Origin: Atopsyche davidsoni
Taxonomy: Eukaryota; Arthropoda; Insecta; Trichoptera; Hydrobiosidae
DNA length: 64,000 nt
Assembly: GCA_022113835.1 (NCBI GenBank)
Contig: JAILWY010000002.1
Coordinates: 10,642,501-10,706,500, forward strand
Direction of reading: 5' to 3'
The notes beneath the pieces are model-generated. The model was not told where the DNA came from and ran no database searches. It worked only from the letters and a program-made list of their open reading frames with translations. Within the stretch, counting starts at the first letter, position 1. Each line of letters starts with the position of its first letter. Positions 1-12,540 of the stretch are shown here, one piece after another. Position numbers and translations under genes: made by a program.

Positions 1-1723
1 TTTGGCTCGGATAAAGTGAAAACGTTTGAATTTGTAAATAGTAACTTGATTGATATTTAACGACAGCCGAAACAAAGACGGCGAGCGAGAACAATCGATT
101 GAATAATTACAATTCAATGTATTGTAAATTGGATTTAAAAATACATAGAATTGATTGATAGGATAATTAGTGGTTTAACACAAGATTTATGAGAGGGTTG
201 CCGAGATTATTATTTATTATTATACAGGTGATTTTAAGTTTCTTACAAAGATTTGAATCGGTATTATTAGAGTCCTAAAATACACAAAATCTATGGTCAC
301 CCTACTACTATTTGGCTTATTATTTTATTTTCATAAAACGAAAGATAGAAAATAATTATTTTAAATAGTTTGTTTACACTCTCCCCAAAAAATATGAAAG
401 CTGGTTTTAATCAAATATGGGTGAGGGTGGCATACCTTACTAAATTCATTTATGATTCTTTGGAGATCTTTGACTTCATGAAATTTAAGACGACAGGGTG
501 ACCATATGATTATCGTGAAATTGTAAAAGGTGTGGATGTTGTATAAAAGACAGGTGGATGAATGTTTGTAAGCAGCTTGGATTCACTCTGTGTACATATA
601 TTTACATATAGAGATGTCTGCAAGAGTATTGCTGTTGGACCCAAACGGTTTATAAACACAAAAAATCCCTCTTTCAAACGATCTCCTATTAGTGATTATA
701 TATTTTCAAATATACCTACCTACCTATGTAAATATTTGATCATTAATGAACATCTTTAAGTAATAGTATGGATTTTTGTAAATAGCTCTATTTTTACTAT
801 TATAATCTATGTCCGGAGTGTTGGAATAGGTCGGGCGGGTCCGTACGGCTCTTTCTTGTGGAGCATTCAATTATATAGGATAACCCGTGACCGGTTTGTG
901 GAAGGAGTAAACTAAATTGTATGTAAGAACAACTAGTCTCACACTAACAAACATAATTGTAAGATAGGAACATCTAGCTATTTTGCTGCATCCATATTTT
1001 TATTTGTAAAATAAATATATTTAACAAACTGTTTTATCTTTTTGAACACCTTCCTTCCCAAAAAAAGACCTCTGTGTTATATTATATATTTTTTACTATG
1101 GCTAAAGTTCGAGCAATATTCGAGCTTCTAGTGGTGACCTCGTTCTTTGAGAGAGTATCAAAGGCTGCATAGGCTAGATCTGACTACATAGAGCAGACAA
1201 GTGGATTCGGCATGGACATAACATTTTTGTAAAAGGAATTCACTCTGAGGAATGCCAGCCTTCGGACTCCACTAATCTCAAAGCGGCTGCTCTAAATTTC
1301 AGATATTAGAAGCAACTAAGTTCTTTATATCAAGGTATTGGCCCTGATTATTCTATATTGAGATAATATACCAACATCCAGCTATACCTATAATGGTAAG
1401 GTGATTATTCCATCCACTTATTTTCTACTTCGACACGACTATCCTATGCTAAAACTATTATAATTATTAACTAATAGGTCAACCTGCAGTATTGAAAATT
1501 TTAACTGATATGAGTTTCAAAGAGTAAAAATAATTATATTCAAAACTAGAGTGAAGCATTTACATTTTGAGTGTAAACTGTAAATTCTCCTTGATCGTGC
1601 AAGGCACTGACTGAGTAAGGATGGCGTTTATATGCAATTAACGCATGTCAAGGATCATGATGTCAGTAGAATTCAAATTAATATTTATGATATTCACAGT
1701 AAACATTGAATTTTAAAAACAAA
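1..1723. other. AT-rich stretch without a recognised gene
   Basis: I see no coding region, RNA gene or clear repeat structure here. The short open frame near 562-759 has low-complexity AT-driven composition and no splice context. The stretch lies 3' of the minus-strand gene that ends at 1724, so part of it may be that gene's untranslated tail or further small exons. Confidence 0.5.
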
Positions 1724-4477
1724 CTACCCTACATTACAAGTGTGCAAAGGATTCAGGAAAATTATATGTAGCCAACCTGTAAGGCACTTGGGTGCTACTG
1801 AAGAGAAAAGCAGCTGCTTGGCGCGCTGTTCCTTACGCTCTTTGTTTTGTGTGAGGGACTCCATCTGCTCGAACTGCTTCTTGTGTAAAGATGCAAAGTT
1901 TGGCATCTTCCCTCGAGATGCGGGTACCGCGGGCAGACCCGTGAACAGTTTGGCGGGCGTAGAGCCGCACGTTGAGAATTTTGTCTTGGGAGTGTACTTT
2001 GCTTTTACTGTAAGAGACAAGCGAGGGAGATGAGGACTGATTTGACATTATTACAATATAAAGTCTCTGTAATGTGAAATATTCAGCTCAAAGTTACCAA
2101 CCATTTAATACATTATGTTTGTATTTATTTGTATTCAATGTTATTTCGAGTTTCATTTAATTTCTTTAAGGTGAGCATAACACATTTGAGAATATCAAAC
2201 TGCAATATTGTAGTCTGCAATAATGGTGACGTTTACCTTCTGATACAGCAGTCTTAGGCCGGGACAGACGGCTGATACTGAAGGTCAGTTCTTTCTCTGA
2301 TATTCTGGGTATCTTCTCTTGCCGAGCTTCTGTATCGTTCAAAGTGAGCGATCGCTTTCTCGAGGCTAACATATGATAAATAAAAGAAAGTAATATTAGT
2401 TAAGGCTCATTACAATATGAACATATCAATGCTATAAAAGATATTGACTCAATCACTCCATTAACTTATTTTGCAGTATCTTTATATCTTGTTGTGGTAG
2501 AATTTAAAACATTATTTTATTATATCAACCACAATGGCCTAAACAATTGTGACATTGTCCACGAGCAAATCAAACAGATTATAAATGCCAACAGATTTGC
2601 TTTGTAAGACACTCATGGTTTATATTAAATACATATTAATTGACTATGAATAATACTTACAGCTACTGAAGAGGAAACTTTTATTTGATCCTTTCATACT
2701 GGATTTGATAATTTTTTTGGTGCTCAGTGCAGAGTCCCGGTCTTGCTTTGGACTGGAGAATGCCACTTTTCCTCGTGCCTTTCCAGAGATGTCTTCAGAA
2801 TCTTGAATTGAAGAAATATTTTCTGGTTTTTCAATGGAATGGGTAACATTCATTAATTTCATGCTGTTTCTCGGTGTGACATTGGACGTTTTATCGGAGG
2901 TTATTGTCTGAGAGCTTGCAGTGGAAAACCTTTGCAAGAAAGGAGCTGGTGTGCAGCCTGCAGAGCCTACAGATACAGCTCGGCATAATGAACGTAAAGG
3001 AGTTTTCAGAGCCGATGCATTACTTGATGCTTCTTGCGAGTTGTTTCTTGTCAACGTTTTGCACGGACTAGATGCTGAGAAGACATGTCTCTTTCCGTTT
3101 GAAACTTCATTTAGTTTGTGTAATTCAAAATCATTTGAGTCGTTGATATTGATTGATTTGGTATTTATACTGTTTTCCTTTGTGAACGTTCCATCTCTTT
3201 TAAGAGATGTCACAGTCCGAGTCAATGGTATTTCTTCAACACCAGATATTCTCAAAATTTTATTGGATTGGATCACAAATTTGCGACGAAATGAGTTGGA
3301 ATCATTTTGTGAATCTGATTTGTCAAACGTGCTGTCTTTACCTTTTGGTTTTCCATCATCGGATGTAATAGAATCGTCTACTAATATTGGGTTTGTATCA
3401 TCTAAGAACACAATACTATCTCCATTGCCTGTTTTTAAATTACTTGTTTGATTGTTGGCCTGGATAGTTGCAGATTCAAGGGAGTTCTTTTTGGAGAATG
3501 ATGAATGTTTTAAAGCACTCGCATCATCAAATTCAAGAATTGATGTAAAGCTGGGTTGTTCCTTCTCATCTTCAAGCAAGTTAATACTTCCACGAACACT
3601 GTGATACGATGTTTCATTGGAAGCATTTGATATGTTTTTATCGACCTTTGTTTCAGGAGGTGTGTTCGAAGCGCCTACATTTTGTGTTCTACGTGTAGTT
3701 CGTCTAGTTAACTTGAGAGCTTCGGTTGGTATATTTTTGCGATTAGGTTTTCTACATTTTACATCAACATTTTCCGACTCCTGTACAATTATTAGATTTC
3801 CTGTAGAGCCACGTTTTGATGGTAAGGATGTTCTTCGGTCGTCCTCATTTGGTATGGAAACAATGAAGGCATTTTCAGAGTCATGTTTTTTTGAATTGTT
3901 TTTCTTACTTTTGTTTTTAGTTGTTTGAAAGTCCATAGCGCTTTCGTGAGCTGAAATATTTTGATTTGACGTTTTGTTTTTATTTCTTAAACTTCGTGAA
4001 TTATATTCCACAGGAGCCAACACATGGCTATTGACAGTAGTCCACGGTGATAGTATGTTTTTCTTAGTCTGATTTTTTGTTTTCCTCCTAGTTTCAGTGA
4101 CATTGAGTGTGGGGATTTTAGAAACATCTTCATTGATATCTTCCCTTTTAGATCTGGTGACTCTTCGCTTTCCACCTGATGATTGTTGTTTGGCGATATT
4201 ATCACATATTTCATTCAGAATCGTTCTAGGGGAAATCGGCTTTACCGCAATTTCAGTGACAGTATTTTCTATTAGTGAATCGAGGACTTGTTTGCCTCTC
4301 CGAGATCTTGCCGGAGGATTCATGGTTTCAGGCTTTTTGGCTTCTGGAACGGCATCGCCTAATAATTGAAGTTTTCCTCCTAAAATTGATATTAACTTTA
4401 TTTATCTGCAAGATATACTATTGTAATAACAATACCTATTTAATCAATTAAATACTTCTGCTTGATCTCGTGGTCAT
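1724..4477 (-). CDS. Basic Ser/Thr-rich nuclear protein, NuSAP-like C-terminus
   Basis: Four exons give one open frame of 717 residues: 4456-4477 (22 nt, ATG at 4475-4477), 2661-4379, 2237-2365 and 1724-2007. Every junction has GT/AG and compatible phase (1, 1, 1). The 5' micro-exon encodes MTTRSSR and continues into RGKLQLLG; without it a later ATG at 4321-4323 would be used. The large exon is low complexity, rich in Lys/Arg, Ser, Thr and Asn, with no recognisable fold. The last exon has a P-N-F-x-x-L-H-K-K-Q-F-x-x-M-E-S-L motif followed by a charged ERKEQRAK helix. This resembles the conserved motif of NuSAP, a microtubule-bundling protein of the mitotic spindle; that resemblance is from family memory. 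Nuclear or spindle function is inferred. The frame stops at 1724-1726, but a weak donor just before the last 18 residues leaves open a further 3' exon. Confidence 0.7.
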
Positions 4478-5138
4478 GTCTCTGAAACTTCAATTTAAGC
4501 TGTTTTTAAAACTATCAAAATAAAAAACACCAACAATGCATTGAACGTTTGCCAGTTTGAAATAGAAGTTTAAATATCCCAGGTATGCCAACTATATCAT
4601 GTATAAAGACTATTTTATTTGGTTTGCATCATTATGCGATTGGTATCTTTGGAGCTTAAATCATTAGAAAATTATTTACTTAAATTATATTACTTGCGTT
4701 TTAATATTGAATGATTTAAAAATCACCCAAAAACATTAAAAATCAATCTAACCAATAAACTTTAAAAAAAACTTTGTCTATGGAAGTGTGTTAAAAATTC
4801 TGGTCTCCGACTAGCCATATTTTTTCATACAAAGAATCAGACTAATGAGATCAAAATGTTCTCAGACAAAATTGAATCCAAAAATTTTGTGATATATAAA
4901 CATTAACATAGTCTCAACGTATTTTATTTTATTGAAAAAACTGTTAAATTTTAAAAATATACGTGATAATTATCAATTTTGATTTAATGATACATCTAAA
5001 TAGAAGCGCATTTATTTTTCCTGATCTATGAGATTTGCTTTGTAAGGATGGTACTACTGAATAGGGAGTTTCTCCGGCAACCAATCGTTAGCAACTTTGC
5101 GTACGTCAGCGGCGAAAAGAAGTGTCAGATCGATCAAA
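4478..5138. promoter_or_regulatory. Divergent promoter region between the NuSAP-like gene and AP-2 sigma
   Basis: About 660 bp separate the proposed minus-strand start codon at 4477 and the plus-strand AP-2 sigma start codon at 5139, so both promoters must lie here or in overlapping 5' leaders. The last ~90 bp are less AT-rich (CGTACG-like and GCGGCG words), consistent with a 5' leader of AP-2 sigma. I see no unambiguous TATA box or initiator. The role is inferred from geometry only. Confidence 0.45.
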
Positions 5139-6718
5139 ATGGTAAATTTTATAAAAATATGATTATTATCTTCTCGAGACGTCAATTTTATGTAATCTGT
5201 AATAAAATAATAATAAACGACTGCGCTTGCTTCTACCTTTTCCATTCATTATATTTTACGTATTTAAATATTATTGTTTTTCTTAGTTCACGTCGGACCT
5301 TCATTAACTATGTAACTAATGTGAAATTATCTATTTTCTTACAGATTCGATTTATACTCATACAGAACCGTGCTGGTAAAACACGATTAGCCAAATGGTA
5401 TATGAATTTCGACGATGATGAAAAGCAAAAGCTCATCGAGGAAGTACATGCGGTTGTTACAGTAAGAGATGCAAAACACACAAATTTTGTCGAAGTAAGT
5501 AATCAATTGTGTAATCAGGATTGAAAAGATTGAATATGATTTATATCAGTGATAGAGAGCACGATGTAGTTTTAATACGGAATTTAATAGAAATTGTAGG
5601 ATGACCAATATCAGTTTCTGAGACAGCTTTTTGGCTAGATTAGTTTTTTATTCATTAAATTTATTGGGATGAAATTCAAATAATTAGCATTTATACAAAC
5701 CAGTCTCCCTAATACGAATGCTATCTTCAGTATATACATTTAACAATATTTAATTTTAAAATAGGTGTAACCTTATACAATCAATTTAATTTACAGATAA
5801 TAAAAATCACATTTAATATCATTTTCAAATTCCTTAAGCAATGTGTCAACACTCTGATTACAATATTATAATTCGTATAAAAACATGCAATGTCAGTACA
5901 AATCGTTTTCGACGAAACAGAATTGCTTCTAATAATATTAGTTTGGAATTCACCTGTCTGCACAATAATCTGCCAACAGGTGTTGAGAGTTTAAAAACAA
6001 TATATTTTTTAAGTGCCCTCCTGTGTAATATATTTATTTTGATAGTTTATTTAATTATATTAGCAGCCTGTAAATATATTGTCAAGTGTTTCACGCTTTA
6101 AATTTTGATTATATTTTGTCTTTCAAATATTTTCAAATTTCCATTTTCAGATGGTTTTTTTAGTTTATTCATAAATTTAACCTTTTTATAAATAAATCAT
6201 AAATAAAAGTGGCCCAAATTAATTTTAAAGGACACAAAACAGATCTGTTGTGAGCAGTTAAAGCTTGCTGAACAATATAGAGGAATTAAAGATAACATGT
6301 TTTATGTTGTATTTATGTAAAATACAAAGAGTGTAAGAAGCAAAGTGAAATGGAAAATGTTTTTGTAAAAATTATATATTTATGATTTTTTACTATTGCA
6401 TTATTGGGATCAGTGATACAATGAAGCAATTATTGTTTTCAGTTTCGGAACTTTAAAATTGTGTATAGAAGATACGCTGGGCTGTATTTCTGCATATGCG
6501 TGGACGTCAATGACAACAACCTGTGTTACCTGGAGGCCATCCACAACTTTGTGGAGGTGCTGAATGAGTACTTCCACAACGTGTGCGAGCTGGATCTGGT
6601 GTTCAACTTTTACAAGGTGTACACGGTGGTGGACGAGATGTTCCTTGCTGGCGAGATTCGCGAAACGTCGCAGACCAAAGTCCTCAAGCAGCTGCTGATG
6701 CTTAACTCTCTGGAATAG
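5139..6718 (+). CDS. AP-2sigma: AP-2 complex subunit sigma
   Basis: Small sigma chain of the AP-2 clathrin adaptor, which recruits endocytic cargo at the plasma membrane and binds acidic dileucine signals. Three exons join to exactly 142 codons, the standard family length: 5139-5141 (only the ATG), 5345-5494 and 6443-6718 (TAG stop). Introns have gt/ag ends and phase 0. Exon 2 begins [19 protein letters not shown] and ends with NFVE; exon 3 begins [16 protein letters not shown] and ends [10 protein letters not shown]. This is the longin-like fold shared by all sigma chains, with no substitution that looks damaging. The start is fixed because exon 2 has no Met before Ile2, and the ATG at 5139 sits directly on a GTAAAT donor. 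The long open frame that reads through intron 1 is an artefact. Confidence 0.97.
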
Positions 6719-9700
6719 AAATACTCGCTTGTGTAAATACGACACAGTTATATCTGATAGATTAAGAAAATGTACTACTAGTAATTTGTTGTACTCGTTA
6801 ATGGAAGGTTGCTCTGTGAAGCTCATCTTACACCTGCCAGATTATGAAATTAAATTATAGCCATCGGTGATGGCGGCCCTACTGCTTTAGACCAGAAAAG
6901 CCTGGCTTACCTTTGTACAATTTTTTTTCATTGATTTGCAAAATGTAACTAAAAAATTAGACTTACTGTCTGACTGCCACCCTGTTGTTGAGCAATATGT
7001 AAGTCAATAGTTGTACTAGCACATTTTTTTGTATTGATTATTGTGAATGTACGTGGGCTTCCACTGCCGCTGAAGTCACAGCATGACACTTTCAAATGCC
7101 CACTATAGTCAGAAGTTTCTTATATATTACTAGTTTATATTTGTTTATCAATTAACTAGCGGCAGATCTGTTGGGTGTAATTTAAGTGCAAGTCCAAAGA
7201 TTTAAATGGATCTATGTTAACCTTTTATTGAATGGTCTCTTCTTTTGCTTCAATGTCAGCATTATTTTACTGAATTTATAGGACTTTCACCGCTTTTATA
7301 ATAAATATTATTAAAATCAGGTGATCGATCCGTTGGCTTGGTAAATTCAGTTTTCAATATTTCGATCAGAGTTTGTTAGGATGTGTTAGTTTGTGGTAGG
7401 ATGTGATCCCTCTTTCTGATAATAAAAAGGAGTTGAGCCATTTGAGTTTGACGCTGTTAAAATTATATTTTTTAAAAAATATAAACCTCAATTGATGAAA
7501 AGTCACAGTGTACATATAGGTATTTTATTCTCATGTTTGTTATCCCGCCATGACTATAGCTCTTAGTTTCCGTGCAGTAAAATCAGACCAATTAAAGAAT
7601 GTGGTGTGGTGGTTCGTGTAAAATTTTGAGATTTCATTTGTCAAATTCCATCTAGAAATCTTATTATTTTAAATAAAATAATACAGTTTTATGTTATACA
7701 GGCTGCAACTTTGAATTGATGCTATAAATAGCAAAATATTTATCTGAATTGCTTATATTATGCTGTACATGGTAGATGGTGAATTTTTAAAATTGTTACA
7801 ATATATCAAAATTCAGATCAAACAAAATCACGGCCACTTTGAGAATCAGAGACAAGCGTGAGAAATTTGAAAAGCTGTAATGCTCACATAATTCCCGGCT
7901 TATTTGAGAGGTATAATGGGTCACAAGTGCAGCGCAAGCTATCTGCTCGAATAGCACGAGTGTTTGAGGATACACTTCATAAGTGGATGTCCCTAAGCGA
8001 CAATTTTGATTAGATTGTTTTGTTGTGAACATATGATGACATTTGAGCGGTCAATGTGTCTATTTGATTTTCTCTCGTGGTAAGTTGGTCTGATTCTACT
8101 AAGTTTCTCTTTCGGAGACCATTCCGTTGCCATGCTCATGTTTGAGGACAGTCGACATCGCTAGCTTAGTAATAATTGGTGTATAATACATATTTAAATA
8201 ATGTACAGATGTGCTCATTTATTGTTTTTAAACCAGTTATAAAATATATATGTATATTAGTAGATAGAACTATTTATTAGTTTTTAAGAAGTGCATATTT
8301 CTGAAAATGACAATGTTGATAATGTATCTATAAAATATTCTTGAGCTAATTATGATTTCAAGCAATTTTTAGCAAAAATTTGTGTAAATTAACTCAATAC
8401 ATGTATACTGGCTTGATTGTTATTTACTTTCGATGAATTTTTTTATTTTAAATTTGAAAAAAATATTTATAAATATGCATTGAACATCAAATGGCCACTT
8501 TTTTTTGATAATCTATTCAAACCTGTATAATTACTTTGTCCGAATTATTTTATTATAGATTTGAAATTGTATTAATTTTATTTACAGGTGTACAATAGTT
8601 AAAAAGTAAATTTTAATATCACTTTATAATGTCTGATAGTCGTATTTTTATGTTAAGTATTCTCTTTTAAGTTCATGTACTAACCTGAAAGTAAAAAATA
8701 AATACCAAAATGTGATATCAGGGGGCTGGAGAACCTTTAAAAAAGCTTTCAAATAAAATAATTTATATTTGATCGCTAAGGGGGCTATATAATATCATTA
8801 TTCCATGTTGGGTTTAAAAATAATATCACTCGGTTAAAATTTCAGGATTCATGAAAATCAAAATGGATTCCGACTTTTGGCCGATAGTTTTCAAGTTGTG
8901 ACAGTTTTCAAGAGCTTTTTGCTGTAAAAATTATTGCTTCAATGAATTTGTGGTTAAAATATTATTTTATGCATGTCTGAAACGTCGGACTATTCACACG
9001 CCAACATGATGTATAATGCTAAAGTTTAGTCTAATTAAATGATGCGTTGTAAATGTATACAATAATTACTGCAATACAAATAATCATATACATATGTTGA
9101 GATAAAAAAACATACATACGTGATAACACGCATAGTAGTGACTTTGACTAAAATATTGATTAAAAAAAAAAAAAAAGGAAATATGATTAAATATTCCAGT
9201 TTCCTACACTTGTACAAGTTGAACAAACTCATGAATTCCACTGTATATTATTTGACATTATAGTATATTTGTATGTTTAATAAAGTAAGGTATTTTCTAC
9301 AATTCGTTTTCTTCACCAGTTACTATTTCATAACGGTAGAATTACTAACTTTCTTTAGGCAGGCTCCTGAGGCATGCAAAGCACAATGTCACATTATCTC
9401 TCATTCTTCGTACTAGATATTCGAAAGATTCGAGTCTTCAGGTTATTTGAGATATCTTTTTTTCAGTTTTTTAATAAAATCACAAATCACATAATATTAC
9501 ACAAAACAATATATTAGCATAGTTGTCATAATTTCAAGTCTTCATTCATCATGCGAAATAAGTGATCCACGGAATATTTAAAAAATTATAAGGATCAGCC
9601 TTTATCGTGGACTTGTCTTCCATTCCATGTGCAATTACTCAAAGTGTGAAGTATATTTTGGGTGTCATATAAAATTCTAAAGAACAGATACATTTTAATA

Positions 9701-9802
9701 TTTTTAGATATAGTGTTAAAGATTTGTGTAAAAAGTGTTTCACATGATGTCAAACTCCGCAGAGGATCTTTAGTAGAGTGAAAAAAATATGTAATAAATG
9801 AT
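6719..9802. other. AT-rich intergenic stretch, probably including the AP-2 sigma 3' UTR
   Basis: No coding exon or structured repeat is recognised. The first part immediately follows the AP-2 sigma stop and likely holds its 3' UTR. Several AATAAA-like words occur but none can be singled out as the poly(A) signal. Confidence 0.5.
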
Positions 9803-12362
9803 TCACGATAACGATGCCATAAGAAGGTTGAATAAAGTCCACGATTGCTGAGATACCTGAAACAGAATAGTTAACTGAACATTCAAGGGATGTCGATGCA
9901 AAGCCGCCACTGTGCACTACAATGCAAATTTAAGAAACAGAAAAAATAATGTTTGTTAAATGGCATCCAAGCAACTTCCTTTTGCTTTCGATAATTCATT
10001 TTCAACACAGAATCATCGGTGAAAAAAATTTAGGTAAAATATTTAATGTATACGTTTTTCAGCTCATATCAGTTTGCTGGTTGAACACACCTCTCTGAAT
10101 GAGCATGGGTGTAGCTTTCAAACTGAGGCATTTATGGAGTTTATTACCGTGGATGTAGATTGTATTTCGGGTTGGGATAAAAAAATATGCATTACGTCTA
10201 CAAAGTGCTCAGAAATTGTAGCAGCCTTGAAAAATCTGAGACAATCTGTACAATATCTAATAATAAAATATTCAGTTAATTTTTATATATCATTTTCGAA
10301 AACGCATTTATTTAATAAACATTATATTTTTAAAAGACAGTTTTGTGGCTTGGGCTGGCATTTTGATTGTGGGCAGTGGCGGTTTTACATTGCAATGTAG
10401 TTATATTATTTTTTCAATATTTAATAATTTTGAATACTTCTGTATTTGATGTTAAAAGGTTCAACAAATCAATGTTTTAACCTATAAAATATGGATAATG
10501 GCAGCAATATACCACATATAATGTTTATTGAAGGAATTTTTTTATTTGATTAAGAAAATGCATGCTTTTTTAGCATGCATGTAATATCATTGACGAACCT
10601 CGGAGAACAGTGGTAGACTGACAGGCTTAAATTTGGTTGCCAGCTGCAAGGGTCGCTGGCCGCGAAGCATCACAATGAGGAGAGTGTCACGGGCACTCTT
10701 ATTGTGAATAATCTCCCAGTGACTGTTGTAAGCTGCGTCGGTCACGGTCAAACTCTGAAAACGTTTTCATAATACACTTATGGATAAAAATACTAAGTAC
10801 TTGATAAATTACTACGTTTCTGGTAAAATTATGCATCCAACTTAAAGACCCCAATTATTTTATTATTACATTTATTCATTGTATGGGATGGCAACTGTAA
10901 TTTTTATGATGTTGCTTTCAAATAAAAATAAGGATTATAATATATTATATTGTTGTGATATACTGCGGCGCGATCCAAGTGATGGTAAGTTGACAGGAAT
11001 AAAATATTCCAACTGATCATAAATTAAATCTACCTCAGTGCTACAAGACTGTAGCGAATCAGGTTCAAATAGGGGTCTTCTGATTGGAAAACCTTTAATT
11101 AGGACATGGAATACACACCTTTTCAAAGATCAAATTTCCATAATAGCTTGGAATGAATGTGTGAAATATCGTTGCTATGAAAAAAAACATAAACTCGAAT
11201 GGTATTTCACCTTTCAAAATACACTGAAATAAATAAAAAATAGTATCAATTGACCGCTTTAGAATTGAGCACCATCTTTAGGACATTTCAAATTTGCTCA
11301 CACTGTATATTTGAAAGCAGGCTGCTGTTGATAATAATGGGGTTGAAGAAAATATAATTTGATAAACCGTGGAGAATGTGGAATTCATATCATCGCCAAA
11401 CCTAAAATCATTTTATAAGAAATATTTTCACTAAAGATACATTTCGTAAGCATGGCAACCTTAAAAAATAAACCATCAAAGTCTACTTTTTACTACGAGG
11501 AAAATTAAAAAAAATTATTTAGAAAGTATGAAATTAATTTTACAAACCGGTAGATTTTTTGTAGATGCTGAACAATTTTAACTAAGCGCTTTTGTATTAA
11601 TTCTTCTGAATTTTTTTCACCTTCGACAAACAAACCCTGCAAATCCAGTTTCACAAGTTCTAATTGAGCGCACATGTGGAGGGAAAAAATGGGAACCAAA
11701 ACATCAAAGCTCGTAAACAAGAACAAGGACCACAAAGCCATGAAACCCTCATAAATACCAATAATTTCAAAAAGTGGAAAATCATATTTATATTCATCAA
11801 ACCAAGGCAAGATGCAGTAAAAAACCATTCGTTTTTGAGTGACACTGTCTGTGATAGCTGAATACATCGTAATCAGAATTGCAGAAATTGGAAACGTAGC
11901 TCCAGCAATAAACGTAAGTGAAGCCCAAACGTTTGAAATCCATATTCCACCCAAAGCGTGGTTCTTTACTATAATCATTCTCTGTCCTCTATAATATTTG
12001 ATGGCGTGCTCGTAGTCTGCATTCAACCGGTCGATCATAGATCTAACGGTGCCACGGTGGTACAAGAGGGTCGCCATCTTTATCAGCATATTTGATAGTA
12101 AAAATAAAATAGACATCTGTCTGGTAGCGTCAGAGTAATCTTTCGTTTGAATATCTATAAAGGCTGTGTAAGAGAGGATTGAGATTCCCGAAGACAAAAC
12201 AAGACTGTGAAACACAACCCAAATTGAGCACATTATTTTTCGAGTTCCAGGGTAAATTCCGTTGACTATCATGCCATTCCTGCACTTTGTGAAAGTATTA
12301 TCAAATGTACTCAGTGAAAATTTGTTTATATCTTTTCCAAACAACTTGTTTAAGATATCCAT
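9803..12362 (-). CDS. Or: Insect odorant receptor (7tm_6 family)
   Basis: Seven-transmembrane, inverted-topology odorant receptor that forms a ligand-gated cation channel with Orco in olfactory neuron dendrites. Five exons assemble to 409 residues, typical for the family: 11548-12362, 11302-11401, 11119-11223, 10599-10754 and 9803-9856. All junctions are GT/AG and phases agree (2, 0, 0, 0). The ATG at 12360-12362 starts MDILNKLFGK. Exon 1 holds TM1 to TM4 and the MCAQLELVKLDL segment. Exon 2 holds the TM5-like segment. Exon 3 ends with the SYYGNLIFEK motif before exon 4's SLTVTDAAYNSHW, the conserved SxxxxDAAYxxxW block. Exon 5 encodes VSQQSWTLFNLLMASLS. The usual SYSYF-type motif in the last helix is replaced by QQSWTLF. 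The gene looks intact. Ligand unknown; subfamily not assignable by eye. Confidence 0.9.
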
Positions 12363-12520
12363 CTTGATTTATTTTTATAAGTATTATTTTTTTAAGAAAA
12401 TACAAGTAATCTTCTTTGAATCTAGTATATGAGGTTTTGTATATTTTTTGTAGTTTTGTAAAAGAACGTGCACTACTCAAAACTGCGAAAAATTCTATGA
12501 AAAATAAAGCGACACAGCAG

Positions 12521-12529
12521 TCTTATATA
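12521..12529 (-). promoter_or_regulatory. Candidate TATA box of the odorant receptor gene
   Basis: On the minus strand the sequence reads TATATAAGA about 160 bp upstream of the receptor start codon. That would place a start site near 12495 with a ~130 nt leader. The spacing is plausible, but the surrounding DNA is AT-rich so chance occurrence is possible. Confidence 0.4.
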
Positions 12530-12540
12530 AATTCAAATTC

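Noticed and set aside
2921..3928. Plus-strand frames at 2921-3451 and 3617-3928
   Set aside because: They are antisense shadows of the 2661-4379 exon and lack splice or family support.
5048..5524. 158-codon plus frame starting at 5048
   Set aside because: It reads through intron 1 of AP-2 sigma. The conserved protein starts at ATG 5139 and resumes at 5345.
10074..10400. Plus-strand 108-codon frame in the odorant receptor region
   Set aside because: It lies in the last intron of the receptor on the opposite strand, has no family resemblance and AT-driven composition.
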